Origin: Nageia nagi
Lineage: Eukaryota > Pinophyta
Length of the DNA: 64,000 nucleotides
Direction: 5' to 3'
Assembly: GCA_050084985.1 (NCBI GenBank)
Contig: JBITNC010000001.1
Span: 157,542,001-157,606,000, forward strand
Position numbers and translations under genes: made by a program. The notes under the pieces are model-generated. The model was not told the DNA's origin. It saw only the letters and a list, made by a program, of their open reading frames with translations, and searched no databases. Shown in pieces: positions 1 to 11,472 of the stretch (its first letter is position 1; the number at the start of each line of letters is the position of its first letter).

Positions 1-650
1 AAATCAAATAATACAAGATCTCAAAGCTCAAGCTATAGTCATTGATGCTCAAAAGGTCAAGCAGGTTGAGGCTGAGCTAGAAACTATCATTGTAATAAAT
101 AATGTTTTATCTGATGATAAATCAAAGTTTTTATTGCTCATAAATAATTTTAAAAAATCTTTGGTGGAGCAAGTTAAAGATAGAATGATAACATTATCAC
201 ACTTGCATCTGTTGAAGGAACAAATAATATAGGCAATCAAGTAGTTCCACACTCAAATTGCTCTTTATCAACTAGCTATAGACACCCAGGATAGTCTTAT
301 AAAAAATGCAAGCCTATTTAAGGGTCCTAACTAAAAAGGATATAGCAACGATCACTCCCAAACCAAGATGGTTGTATCTAAGGAGGATTCAAGATATGTG
401 TGAACTCCAAAATTTGGTATTCAACATGGATATTGATAAGCATCAACTCACAATAGAGCTAAGATTCATTAACAAATTCTTTAATTCTTTGATTGAGATG
501 AAAGCTCCCAAATTGTGGGAAGAACAAAATGTATAGGGTAGTGCTACCAGTTGGGTAGCCAATACCACTCAATTTCTTGAATAATCCTTTTCTAAGAAGT
601 AAATCTTAGACTTACAATAAATAAATGAGCTAGTTTAGGAAGCAATCACA
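1..650 (+). pseudogene. C-terminal part of the uncharacterised post-integrase protein (copy A)
   Basis: This is a broken frame matching the end of the extra coding region of E4 (60,320-60,960). The longest clean piece, 306-536, carries the motifs LTKKDIATITP and NSLIEMKAPKLWEE, both also present in E4. The preceding part (about 20-230) resembles a charged, coiled-coil-like segment that E4 also has (KVKQVEAELQTIV there). No known enzyme motif is visible. Because the same protein end occurs in two diverged copies, it is a genuine part of the element and not a chance frame. Stops and frameshifts prevent translation now. Its function is unknown. Confidence 0.7.
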
Positions 651-898
651 AGATTTTTGCATGCTATAAGGATAGAAAATGTTCTAATAGGGTTTAAAGT
701 AGATACAATGAAGATTAAGATATTCCTTATCTTATATCTTAGAGATATAAATAAAAAGATGCACCCATTCCTCCTAGTATAGTTGATTCTAGCAATTGAG
801 ACCTCTACCAAGTCTACCTCTAAACAAGCTACTAGAAGTAACAAGTAAAGGGTTCCATTATCCAATAGGTAGAGACCCCAAAGAGTTGCTAGAAGATT

Positions 899-2660
899 GT
901 ATTATTTTAGAGTTACACTTTAAATTGAGGTAATACAAAATTATTCTTTTATTCTTATCAATTCTTTCTATTCTAATTTCTTTCTCTTAAGAGTGTTTGA
1001 GAGTTATTTTCTTTCTCTTAGAGTGCCCAAGAATTGTAAATACAAGTGTCCAAGAGTTGTTTTATTTCTCTTAGAGTGCCCAAGAATTGATAAGAGTGTT
1101 TAAGAGTTATTTTATTTCTCTTAAAGTGCATGGGAATTATAAATACAAGTGTCTAAGAGTTATTTTCCTTCTCTTGAAGTGCCTGGGAATTGTAAATACA
1201 AGTGTCTGAGAGTTATATTCATTCCCTTAGAGTGTTCAGGAATTATTAATACAAGTGTTTGAGAGTTGTATAAATTCAAATCCAAGACATCTAATAGAGT
1301 CCACTGATTTTGAATTATGATGTCATAGTTTTTGATTGAAATCAGCGAGTCTTAGAACAAGCAATATTGGGTGAAGATTTATGAAGACATCAAATAAAGC
1401 CCACCGATTCTAAGTGATGATGTCATAATTTTTGATTGAAATTAGTGGATTCCAAAATAAGAAATGGAGGATGAATATTTATGAAGACATCAAATAGAGC
1501 CCATCAATTCTAAGTGATGACATCATAATTTTTGTCTAAAATCAATGGGTCTTGGAAGAGGTAGATCATCAACAAAACCCAAATGAAGAAAATAGAACTC
1601 ACCAAGTAAAGATAAGAGTAATGCATAAGAAGGAACACCCAGGTCCACTTTATCTTAAGTGTTTGACCCTTGAGGCCCTATTTTTATGTTGACACCAACT
1701 CATTTACACATAATAATGGTAATTTCTTCTCAAACCAAGTTGAAATAATGTTTACCAACCATCATTACTTTGATTATTGACATCTACATTAGAGATCATA
1801 AAGGTTGCAAAGAAGTAGATAGTAGCTGATAGAGCATACCAAATCATACCCATCAATTTGCAAATAAATAATTATTCAAATAGCTATAGTACCATCTTCA
1901 ATAAAAATACAGGGCCAAAGAAGGAGCAATCAATGACATGTTAGAAGGATTATGGCTCTATGGGCATGATAGTTCAAAAATTGCAAATTCCTAGATAGTC
2001 ATGTTGTTGGTACTTCTTCACTGTGTAATCTAACACAATTGTAGTATTTATTGTAAATAGTATTATTTTAATTACTTCATTCAATGTGAGAAATTATGAA
2101 TATTAATGAAACATAACCACCTAAGAAGGAGGGAAGAATGTATAAATAGCTAACTTTTAAAGATCAAAAGGATCGAACATTCTAGTAAATTTGCCCAAAT
2201 CTATAAGATATATTCACATATGATAATACAAATAGATAATACTTTTCCCTCTTGCAACAAAGTGGCTATTTATTACTATTATGAATGTTATGTGTGAAAT
2301 ATTTTCTTCAAATTGTGACTGTGTATTATGATTACGAGACCCCAGGTGCAAGATAGCTTGCTATTCTCGATCTTGGCCATGGATTTCTACTTGTGTTGCA
2401 ATGCTAAGGTTGTATATTTTTTGTTTAAAATCTCTTTTTATTTACTTGTATCTTTCCTATAACTATTTCTCCTTTCATTTTTTTCCAATTACATTTAACC
2501 TTAAATATAGGTAGGAATTGACGTATAAATCAAAGATTGAGCAAAAAAGCAACATGAGTGCATCCCCACCACCTTTTTCTCTTTCAAGAAACCTACCATT
2601 ATAGGTAGTGGAGAACATGACTATACCAAAACCTTTGAGGTTATGTTATATCAATTAATA
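899..2660 (+). repeat. 3' LTR of copy A
   Basis: The LTR begins with TG at 899, immediately after the end of the coding tail, in the same context as the E4 LTR starts (48,461 and 61,230). It ends at 2,660 in a block that aligns with the ends of both E4 LTRs, with C-to-T changes, so the terminal CA appears as TA. It is shorter (1,762 bases) than the E4 LTRs mainly because it holds fewer 100-bp tandem units. A TATA-like box, TATAAATAG, lies at 2,141-2,149 and aligns with the same box in the E4 3' LTR at 62,802. Confidence 0.8.
1283..1562 (+). repeat. 100-bp tandem repeat inside LTR, about 2.8 units
   Basis: Units begin at 1,283, 1,383 and 1,483, so the period is exactly 100 bases. Each contains a GCCCACCGATT-like arm and, about 40 bases on, a partly complementary AAATCAGCGGGTC-like arm. 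The same unit, in the same register, is amplified in the E4 LTRs. Confidence 0.85.
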
Positions 2661-2986
2661 GTTCCTATATGACTATGATGAGGATTCATGCATCCAACGA
2701 TGTGCAGTACTAACACAAGGTCACTAATGGTGTGACATTGATGAAATGAGAATCCCAAATGAGTTTATGTTCTACATGAAGGATGAACCTACATCCTAGA
2801 CCCTATATTTTGATGGATCTAAGTGTTCTTATAGAGTAGGGACAAGTATTATTTTAATGTCACCTACTAATGAGGTAGCTCCTATGGCTTATAAACTTGA
2901 TTTGAGTCAACTAATAACATGGTAGAGTATGAAGCTATGATTTTAGGATTAAAAGTAGCTATAACATTGAATATAAAATATTTGAA
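2661..2986 (+). pseudogene. RNase H fragment (archaeal-type) of a Ty3/Gypsy polyprotein
   Basis: A plus-strand reading at about 2,795-2,986 gives TLYFDGSKCSY, then SPTNEVAPMAYKL, then NNMVEYEAMILGLKVA. These are the first strand (D-G-S) and the conserved TNN-x-EYEA helix of the archaeal-type RNase H carried by Tat-lineage plant Gypsy elements. One base is missing between the two parts, which shifts the frame, and a TAG stop lies just before the domain. The C-terminal half is cut off by the chromovirus LTR remnant at 2,987. The sequence differs clearly from the E4 RNase H at 53.4 kb, so it comes from a different family. Confidence 0.75.
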
Positions 2987-3162
2987 GGTATCCCCCTAGA
3001 AGTGGCCCATGATTTATTTTGGTTATTTTGAAAAGTGATTATGTTACTATCTTGTTCTATTCAAATTCATGTTTCTTATGTTGTGAGATTGGGATACATT
3101 CTATTATTATTTTCATGATTATTTTTTATGAATCCCATTTAGGAACTTGCAGGTTCCTAACA
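2987..3162 (+). repeat. E1 5' LTR remnant (3' end only)
   Basis: These 176 bases align with the last part of the E1 3' LTR (about 24,413-24,586). Both share the block ATCCCATTTAGGA and end in CTAACA. The first half of this LTR is missing. The junction with the RNase H fragment falls at a short shared AAGGT. Confidence 0.85.
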
Positions 3163-3164
3163 TT

Positions 3165-3176
3165 TGATATAAGAGC
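3165..3176 (+). other. E1 primer-binding site (initiator tRNA-Met type)
   Basis: TGATATAAGAGC follows the LTR end by two bases. It differs from the standard plant TGGTATCAGAGC by G-to-A and C-to-A changes. This fixes the E1 orientation as plus. Confidence 0.75.
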
Positions 3177-3822
3177 TTTGATTTTAGTACCTATGGGTAT
3201 ATTGAAGATTAATATTATGTGTTTCTATGTGAAATGCTACCAAAATTTTGCCAAAACATCATAGTCATATCAAGTTAAAATCCTAGATATTGCCCATTTT
3301 ACAATTAAAACTTTACCAAAAAAATTTAGAGTTTTGGTCAAATTTTTTCACCATACTTTGTGACCTTCATTTGTACCATGCCATTCCTATATCACACCCT
3401 TCTACCCATCCTTTTCTTCCTTGTACATCGACCTTCATACTACAAGTCATCACCATTTTTGAAACAACCATTTACGAAACCCTATTTTTCCTTACTATAA
3501 ATACCAACTACTAAAATGGGCAAAAACTTTAGAGGTTGTTATCTTTCAAAACTATGAGGAATTAGGTGATTTTAAAAAAGCTGGTTCGTTACATAGGGTA
3601 ACAATTTTTAGAAAAAAAAGTATAAATTTTCAAAAATCATTAGTTTGGGACTTATCCCATTATGATTATTTTTTAATGCTGATTATTTTGATATATATCA
3701 CTCATACACTTTTTCAATTTCCAAAAATAGTAGTTTCTAAAAATAGCAATTCTTAAAATAGTAAGATGCTTGATATTCAAATATCCTTAGATATATATAA
3801 ATTATCATAGTGAATAGACCAT
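3177..3822 (+). other. E1 untranslated leader; no gene
   Basis: This AT-rich leader lies between the primer site and the gag start. The short open frames here are hydrophobic and resemble nothing known. It holds a perfect 12-base inverted repeat, TTGCCCATTTTA at 3,290-3,301 and its complement at 3,512-3,523, enclosing 210 bases with a TATA-like CTATAAATA near 3,495. No flanking duplication was seen. Confidence 0.5.
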
Positions 3823-3950
3823 ATGGAAAACTTGATAGGTGATGTTCACCACCCTACTATTCTTGATGAAATCAAAAGTTCAATAGAAGTGATAGCTTCC
3901 TCTTATGGTACTATGGATCAAAATATTTAAGTCATGGATCAAAATATTTA
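3823..3950 (+). pseudogene. E1 gag, N-terminal fragment
   Basis: An ATG at 3,823 opens a frame with DEIKSSIEVIASSYGTMDQ, which has the character of a chromovirus Gag N-terminus. It stops at a TAA after about 40 codons. A direct duplication of 17 bases (ATGGATCAAAATATTTA) sits at the junction with the Copia A LTR remnant. The gag sequence resumes at 11,473 with QWFEK. About 80-100 residues that normally separate these parts are absent, so the Copia A junction also deleted host sequence. Confidence 0.6.
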
Positions 3951-3952
3951 AT

Positions 3953-4018
3953 TATTAGTGAATTTACAAAGAGAAAGATTACAAAATCTTATAATAATGT
4001 ATTATACATTCCAAAACA
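3953..4018 (-). repeat. Copia A 3' LTR stub and polypurine tract
   Basis: The first 66 bases of the LTR (minus strand) remain and match the start of the 5' LTR near 11,472 (TTACAAAGAGAAA and ATTATACATTCC, plus-strand reading). Immediately beside it, 4,019-4,025 reads CCCCCTT, the complement of the AAGGGGG tract that Copia B has before its 3' LTR. Confidence 0.8.
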
Positions 4019-4745
4019 CCCCCTTAATGCAATATTGGCATAGAGTGAAGAAGAGAGAAGAAAGAAAGAGTAAGAGAGTTCTCCTCCATATAAATACAAC
4101 CAGAGATGAAAAATTTTACATCTTTGTGAAGTAAGGAAGATCTTAGTTTGAGACTCACTACTTTACCATTTTAACAAATGGTTTACAATATAATCATTAA
4201 CCATAACTAGTTTCAATGTACATAAAGTAGTCATCCAACTAGAAGTCATGATGAGTCTCCATGAGCCTGTACACCTGAAGTAGTTAACCTACAATCTCAA
4301 AAAAAATCTTCAAGTTATAAGTAGCTCAAATAATAAAATTAGTTAGATGCAACATAATCATATCAAAGATAGATGAATCAAATAATGCCATTATAGATGA
4401 ATCAATGGTTTACTATAAATCATCATAAAGATACAAAGCCAATACTCATAGTCACTTGCTGTATACAAAATATGTGTTGATCATTACAAAAATAGAGCAT
4501 AACAAAATGCACATACAAGTTCCTCATACATGGATAACTAAACAATGTCAAAAGAAACATATGAATTCCTCACACATGGATAACTAAACACTACCAAGAT
4601 GGCCAATCATTTGCTCAAAAAATTGTATAAGTTCCTCATGTAGAGCGAACTTACTATGAAGATGCATAACAAAACCAACACTATACAACATAAAATCCTC
4701 CTAGAGATGAAGTTGTCATCATAAACATGAATTCAACACAAGAAT
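4019..4745 (-). repeat. Copia A post-pol region with decayed hairpin repeats; no gene
   Basis: This region lies between the pol stop and the polypurine tract and matches 20,572-21,600 of Copia B. It keeps at least one clear hairpin, AAGTTC (4,629-4,634) facing GAACTT (4,647-4,652). Two decayed relatives lie at about 4,515 and 4,572. Copia B has nine such units, so this copy has lost or never had most of the array. Confidence 0.65.
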
Positions 4746-7741
4746 TTAGACTTCACTCCCCCTTGAAGATAACTTCATCAACCTGATAGCATCCCTAAAC
4801 TTACTAAATTAAGCTTTAGAGAGGGGCTTGGTGAACAAATTAGTGGAGTTCAAGGTTGATGGATAATACTCTAGGTGTATAATGCCATCAAGAACCTTTT
4901 TCCTAATGAAATGGGCTTTGATTTCTACATGTTTTATTCTCTTATGGAAGACATGATTATTAGCCAAAGAAATAATTGAATGATTATCTAAAGAAATTAG
5001 ATATGGTTCAACTTTATAATACCCAATTTCTTTTAGAAGATACCAAAGAAAAATAACTTCATGGGCTACAACAAATATGGCTTGATATTCAAGTTCTATG
5101 GTGTAAAGAGAAATAGTAGGTTGCTTCTTGGAGGCCCAAGAGATAGCACCTAAACCAATGCTAAAAATATACACAAAGGTTGATTTCTTATCATCTCTAT
5201 CTCCCCCATAGCCAAAATCTAAGAACCCTAACATAACAAAAGAGGGCAACTTGAAATACTTGAGAGCAAGATCCTTCATCCCAACAACATACCTTAAGAT
5301 TTAGTTAACAAAATTGAGGTGCTCAAAATATGGTTTTTGCATGAATTATGCCATTAGATTCATTAAAAAGGTAATATTTTCTTAGAAATAGTCAAATAAA
5401 GAAGACTACAAATTAATTTCATGTAAGTTGTAGCATCTTCCAAATGAGAGTTGGACCTAAGGAAAATAGTGATTTCAGGAGAGATTGGGATCGTAGTATG
5501 TCTACATTCCTCCATTCCAAATTTTTACAAGATATATGATATATATGTGGATTGACTAAGATACATACAATCCTTGTATTACTACACTTGCATTCTAAGA
5601 TAATAGTGCAAGAGACCAAGATCAATCATTTCAAACATTGCCTTAAGTTTGGATATGCACTCTTGAATGATTTCATCATTGTTCCTGGTTATCAAAAGAT
5701 CATCCACATAAAGGAGAATCATGACCACATCCTTTACTTGATTGAGCACATAAAGATTAGAGTCAAAGAAGCACTTGGAGAATCTAATGTCTGCAAAGTA
5801 TCCTAAAATCTTCTTGTACTAGGTTCTAGGTGCTTGCTTTAGTCCATACAAGGAATTATTTAACTTGCATACAAATGACTCTTTACCTTCCACAATAAAC
5901 CCTACTATTTGATTCATATAGATATCCACATCCAAGTCACCATTGAGAAATTTACTCTTGATATTAAGTTGAAAAACTTTTCATCTTTGAGTTGCTGAAA
6001 GAGCAAGGATTATTTTGATAGTAGGAATCTTTTTCATGGGAGCAAATATTTTCTCATTATCCATTCCATATTTTTGAGCAATCCATTTGGCCACTAATCT
6101 TGCCTTGTATTTCTCAATATCCTTGACTACATTGAACTTGAACTTGTATATCCACTTATTGCCAATCACATTTTTCTCATTAGGATAAGGAACCAAGTCC
6201 TAAGTTTTATTTTTTATAAGTGCCTCATATTCCACTTTCATGGATTCCATCCAACACTTGTGCTTTCAAGCTTCTTTGAATGATGAGGGCCCATTCTTGT
6301 TATCAATTTTGGCAAACAAGGATTTGTTCAAGGTTATGCTCCTAGTTATCCTTTTTGTTGGAGAATTTTGTTCTTGGGGTGACTTATCTACATTAATTTC
6401 CAACTAGGTAGATGAAATTGATGAGTCATATGGATCATCAATATCCTCATTAAAAGCAAATTTTTCAAGAAATTCATTGAACTTTACATCTCTTGATATG
6501 ATCATTGCTCTATAGAATGGAGAGTAGAGCCTATAGCCTCTATGCTAACTATCATAACCCATAAAGATTCATTTTTATCTCTTTTATCTAATTTTTTTTT
6601 TCTCAAAAATAATGTGAGAGAATGCTTCACAACCAAACACCTTAAGATGATAAATGTTAGGTTTTATTCTTGACTATGCCTCAAAAGGAGTTTTACCTTG
6701 AATAGCTTTTGTGGGACACCTATTCAAGGTGTAAATAGTAGTGCTCATAGCTTCATCCTATAAGAAACTAGGAATATTACCTAACATGCATCTAGACATC
6801 TCCATAATTGTCCTATTTTTCCTTTCAACAATACCATTTTGTTGAAAATTGTACAAAATCGTAAACTACCTTTTGATTCCATACTTAGCATAATAAACAT
6901 TGTTTGATCTTAACATCTTGATTTTAAGGTAGTCTAATTTTCAATTAAGGCCTTAAAATTGTTAAAATTCTCAAAGGTTTGATCCTTATGCTTAAGTAGA
7001 TATCCAAAACTTATCCTACTAAAATCATCGATGAAGCTAAATACATAAGATGCTCCCCCAAGCGACTTAGTTTGAAACAGACCCATCAAATTTGAATGCA
7101 CATGCTAAAGAGGTTGAGATGCCCTTGTTGCCTTATCTTTTTCAAACCTTTGTTTATTCATTTTTTCTAGGATGCAATTTTCACAAAAACCAATTGAAGG
7201 TGAGACAAAAGGTAAACCTTCCACAAGTTCTTGGTCTTTCATGACTTGAATACTCTTGTGGTTAAGGTGACCTAAATATTGGTACCAAATATTACCTCTA
7301 GAACACACATTTGTAGCAAGATACAATTTCATTAAAACTTGATCCATAATATAAAGATAATCTTTCACTAATCCTTTAAGCAATGTGGTAAGTCTCTTCT
7401 TAATGCATTAGGAGTGTGAGTCAAACTCAAATGAGAATCCTTTCCTTGCAACTTGAATCATGAATAGAAGGTTCATCTTGAGTTTAGGAACATATAGAAC
7501 ATTTTCAAGAACCTTCCTATGAACCAACACACTACCAATTCCTTGGAATTCAAGAATTGAATTATCACCTATCACAACTACATCTTTTCTATACTTATGA
7601 AAATTTTTAAACTTATCTTTTTCAAAGCATAGGTGATTAGTGCAACTAGAGTCAACAATCTAATCATACAAGAAAGAGCAAGTCATGGAGTAGAGCCTAG
7701 CAACAAGTCCAACTTTTATATTCTTTTTTCCTTTAAATTCT
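4746..7741 (-). pseudogene. Copia A pol: protease, integrase, reverse transcriptase, RNase H
   Basis: Minus-strand frames, 5' to 3'. Near 7,640 there is a protease core reading D-S-S where the family has D-S-G. At 7,383-7,105 lies the integrase zinc region (YLGHLNHKSIQVM, CENCILEKM). The integrase core spans about 7,090-6,450. Reverse transcriptase is clear at 6,196-5,981 (NVIGNKWIYKFKF, KARLVAKW). RNase H is at 5,279-4,809 (GAISWASKKQPT, IKAHFIRKKVLDG, LFTKPL). Multiple stops and frameshifts separate these, so no polyprotein can be made. Every domain has a close counterpart in Copia B, so the assignment is firm. Domain boundaries are approximate. Confidence 0.87.
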
Positions 7742-8625
7742 TTACATTTCCATTATATTTTTTCTTTTCTTCTCTTTTCTTTTTGTAGCAATCAAATTCT
7801 TTGTAACCATGGATGCCACAAAAGTTATAATTTCTATCAAAATTTGCCTTGGGATTAGGTTTGCTTGCCTTGCCTTTTTCATCTCTTTGCTTGAAGTAGA
7901 TGTTGTTGTTGTTACTACCTCTTTTCTCAATATTTTGCAGGAAGGATAAGATTTCTTATGATGATTGAACTTCTTCTTGAAAGGATTTTTAGCTGCTTCT
8001 AAAGAAATATTATTATCCTTTAGGGAAGAGATCAACATCTTTTTGTTGAGAGTGTCTTCATGCTTTAGAAGGAGCCTAGAAAGGTTCTCAAGGGAGAAGA
8101 ATTCTTCTTTATCATCAAGCCTAGTGTCAATTATAGTCACAAAGTTACTAAACTTTGAATAAAGGCTTTGGAGAATGATGAATACCATGAACTTATTGTA
8201 TATCCAATGGCATCCACAAGCAACAAGTTGGTTCCTAATGTTAATGATTTTATTCAAGTAGATTGTAATATTTTTTATCTTCCTCTTGATGAGATTGAAG
8301 CAAATTTTATAAAATAGTGAACCTTCTTGAAAAGTTAGATCCAAGATAAATTTTCTTGAGTTTATCCCAAGATTCCTTTATTGAGGTTGATGACAAAATT
8401 ATAAGGAGAACTTCATCTAATACTACATAGAAAATCATGGAGGTTTCCAATTCATTCTTCATGTTGTATGCTTCAAGTGCCTTCTCATCTATAGGAGAAA
8501 CAAAGTTCTCATTAACTATTTTCCAATGCTTTCTTACCTATAATTCATCTTTAATTTGAGGCTCTTAAATACCAAAGTTGGAACCATCAAGAATGTGCTT
8601 GGGTAAGAAGGTGTCTCCTATTTGC
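7742..8625 (-). pseudogene. Copia A gag
   Basis: The minus-strand frame at 8,344-7,742 gives a UBN2-type Copia Gag (YLNKIINIRNQLVACGCHW, FMVFIILQSLYSKFSNF, SLENLSRLLLKHEDTLNKKM). It matches Copia B residue for residue in long stretches. The N-terminus, with the LPKHILDGSN-like start seen in Copia B, lies near 8,620 but is separated by stops. A plus-strand frame at 7,965-8,162 is only its shadow; the same shadow appears opposite Copia B gag at 17,125-17,331. Confidence 0.85.
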
Positions 8626-10957
8626 TACATAAGAATGTGAAAGTGTTAACGTTTGTAAGCATGTAGTTTAAAACAACATTACATGTTTAGTTTTAATCAT
8701 TCATACAACCATACAAGTTAGATTTGATAATAGGACATGCTTAAATTATATAACAAAGTTAACATGCGCAAAAATTTCCAATAGAATCTCATAATACATC
8801 CCATGTATCCAACATTTTTATCATCACCAAGAACCATAAATGTAGAGTGATATTGTTGAGACTTATTTTTTTATCTAAAATTAGGCCTTCACTTGGATGC
8901 CTACAAGGTGGAGCCCAGATAGTACAAATCCTTAACCAATTTGCCTTGGGTAGTAATATACTCTCACAAGAAGGAGCACCTACTATTTTCCAAGGTTACA
9001 ACATATGTTGGATTAGATAAATTATTAATATTGATTAGGTTTCAAGTTTTCCTCCTAGGTTATCCGGATAATTTGTGAATGGATGTGTGAACATGTGGTG
9101 TCACTACACACATGCATATCCACCTATTGGAATTATATCTAGACCAATAGAGGAATTAGGGGCAATTAAGAAGTATGTACTTTTCACCATTTGAATTTTT
9201 GAAATGAAGGCTCTAGTATGCCTTGTCCTCACCTCGTGCTCCCCAAATAAGTCATGTTGTAGATTGTACATGAGATGTGTTTATTTTAGGGTTTTTATCA
9301 TTGAATGTTTGCAATTTTGCATAAGTAAAGCAAAGTTGCAAAACATAAAGTAAGGTTAAAAAAAAATCATCCATCAATAACTTAAAACTTAAGAGTCCAA
9401 TGGGTTTTGTTTACTAACTCCTAAAGGATATCTTTACATAAGTCCATTATTTTCATAAGTGCATTCTTAATTTTGCATAAGGAATAGTTACTTAGAGAAG
9501 TAATAAACATCCATCATTTTCATTATTTGGATAAGTCCATCCATCACTTTGCATAAGAAAAAAAATAGAAAGGCATCAAATATTCCATGTATCATTCCCA
9601 TAACTTAAAAACTTTAAGTAACACATTTGTAAAATTTTGCCCTTTTTACTTAAAAGGTCTAAAGTAAGATGCTTTCCCTTCAATAGATACTTAAGTAGTA
9701 AAAAATTTAAGTTAATACCATAAAGAATAATTGCTAAGGAATTACCACTTTTAAGTAAGTAACTGAAGGTTTAAAAAATGCAAAAGAAATCTCCCAATTA
9801 ATACCAAAGAGATTATTATTTAAAAAAAACATCCCTTTAAATATTAAGGAGAACTTAAAGAAAATATATTAATTTTACAATTTAAGCATTTTAAAAAAAT
9901 TGCAACTTCAAAGGTAGATTTTAACTAAAAAATATGTTTTCCATTGAAATAATCTTAAGGGGTAAAGTAAATAATTTCCAAAAAATTACTTTCTTGAAAC
10001 AAGGAGATAGTCATTATAAATTACCTACTAAACCTATAGAAATTAAATGCAAGAAGAAGAAGAATACCCATACTTCACTTAATGCATATTCAATGCTATG
10101 CGAATGATGACTTAAAAACATTATCTTGCAATAAACATATTCCTGCCAAAAAGTAGGCGAGCAATAAAAGATGAAGAAATGACTCAAGTAGCCAAAAAGG
10201 GATGACTTGAGCAGCATAAGATAGGAGAGGAGGATAGTAATTGGTTTGAGAGGGGGAAAGGACATCAAGGATAGTGAAGAGAGGCTGGTTTAAGGCCATG
10301 AGGACCCATAATGTGGTTCAAAAATATTTTGTTAATGGTGGTACATGCCACACCACAAGTAGCTCCACTGCTAACTTCACCATCACTTTGTTGTTTAAAG
10401 GCTGAACGGTGAGGACATAAGTCACCAGTTGTAGTGATTTCAAAAGAGTATTCCTCTTGTCTTGGGAAAGAAGAACATAAAAGAGTACCAAAAATTGCCA
10501 AAAACATTTCAAATGCTCTAAAGTCATATGTTAAGCAATGGAGCATGCCAACAAGAAGCTAGAAAAAGAGGATGTGTAGGTGGTGGAGAATAGGAGGTAA
10601 AGGAGAAAAAATAGTTGAACAAGCCAACAAGACTCCTTGGTAGGGTTACATAGGCCAAAGGGGTCATGCGGCACTATGAGGAAGCTACAAGAGGAGGGAA
10701 GAAAAAAGAAATGGTGTTGTTTAGTCAATAATGGTGGGTGTGAAGGACTAAGGCAAAGGCACCACATGATAGTAGGGTGCTTAGCCCTGACTGGAGGGTT
10801 GGGAAGAGGCCAAAGTTGGCTATCAATTGGAGGGTGCTCATAAATTTGTTCCCTAGACATAAAAAATACATTTTGATCCTCACTAGGGTGAATATGAATC
10901 ATCAATGATGAAGAAAGATGAAGCCTCCAAGAATGATGTAAGTGACCCTCCAAGGTA
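8626..10957 (-). other. Copia A 5' leader; no supported gene
   Basis: This is a long non-coding stretch between primer site and gag. The gag-proximal part (about 8,650-9,400) matches the Copia B leader at about 15,960-16,660, for example around AAGTCATGTT / AACATGACTT. The primer-proximal part (10,265-10,953) is C/T-rich on the minus strand and gives serine/proline-rich open frames. I found no domain in them and do not call them genes. Copia B has no matching sequence at the same place, so this part of the leader varies between copies. Confidence 0.55.
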
Positions 10958-10969
10958 GCTCTGATACCA
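10958..10969 (-). other. Copia A primer-binding site (initiator tRNA-Met)
   Basis: The plus strand reads GCTCTGATACCA, the exact complement of TGGTATCAGAGC. It lies two bases inside the LTR end at 10,972 and fixes this element on the minus strand. Confidence 0.93.
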
Positions 10970-10971
10970 AA

Positions 10972-11472
10972 TGAAGGGATCGAACTATAAAGAATACAAT
11001 CCTAAACAACCAAGATCACATGGAAGCTCACTCTAACATCAAGAACTCAAGCATAGATAATATATCAAAATAACTCAAGATATTAAGTGGTTCCTCCAAC
11101 TAAGAGTACATCCACCAACAATATCTTACTTCATTCACAAAAACAACTCTCTTACAATCCTCCTAACTTCATCTTCTAATCACTATCCTAGAGCATAACT
11201 TTTCTTCTCAAATTGGTGAGTGATCACAAAGAGGGGGCATTTTATTTAGAGGCCAAAATACCCCTTTGGATCACCCTTTTAACCATTGTACAAAGGCATG
11301 ACATGCTACTCCCTTTTACCCAAGGGGCATGCTCATTAGATGGAGTGCAAGACAATTAACATTATCATATTCACTTAAATACTAAATGTATCTAATGATA
11401 ACATTAAGTATTAGTGAATTTACAAAGAGAAACTTTGCAAAACCTTACAATAATGCATTATACATTCCAACA
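10972..11472 (-). repeat. Copia A 5' LTR (501 bp)
   Basis: On the minus strand the LTR runs from TGTTGGAATG (11,472) to CCCTTCA (10,972), with the canonical TG...CA ends, followed by the primer site. It resumes directly into E1 gag on its right side. A related LTR occurs at 63,390-63,946. It shares only the terminal TGTT-x-GAAT pattern with the Copia B LTR. Confidence 0.88.

Larger units (their letters stand above)
1..2660 (+). mobile_element. 3' part of a Tat-like Ty3/Gypsy element (copy A of the E4 family)
   Basis: The left edge of the window enters a large Gypsy element near its 3' end. Bases 1 to about 890 align with 60,320-61,229, and 899-2,660 aligns with both LTRs of the element at 48,461-63,306. 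What remains is the end of the post-integrase coding region and a full-length 3' LTR. The rest lies left of the window. The sequence is clearly more diverged from E4 than the two E4 LTRs are from each other, so this is an independent, older insertion. It ends at about 2,660, where the expected terminal CA reads TA. A fragment of an unrelated Gypsy RNase H follows. Confidence 0.85.
3953..11472 (-). mobile_element. Copia A: Ty1/Copia element, minus strand, inserted in E1 gag
   Basis: Read on the minus strand, the order is 5' LTR (11,472-10,972), primer site (10,969-10,958), long leader, gag, protease, integrase, reverse transcriptase, RNase H, hairpin region, polypurine tract, then a 66-base stub of the 3' LTR (4,018-3,953). 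The proteins match Copia B throughout, but the LTR sequences differ strongly, so the two are related subfamilies. The far end of the 3' LTR is deleted, so no target duplication can be checked. All coding frames are heavily broken. Confidence 0.9.

Noticed and set aside
10531-10953. Minus-strand 140-codon serine/proline-rich frame in the Copia A leader
   Set aside because: Arises from C/T-rich leader sequence; no domain, no match in Copia B, and a plus-strand frame of similar length overlaps it.
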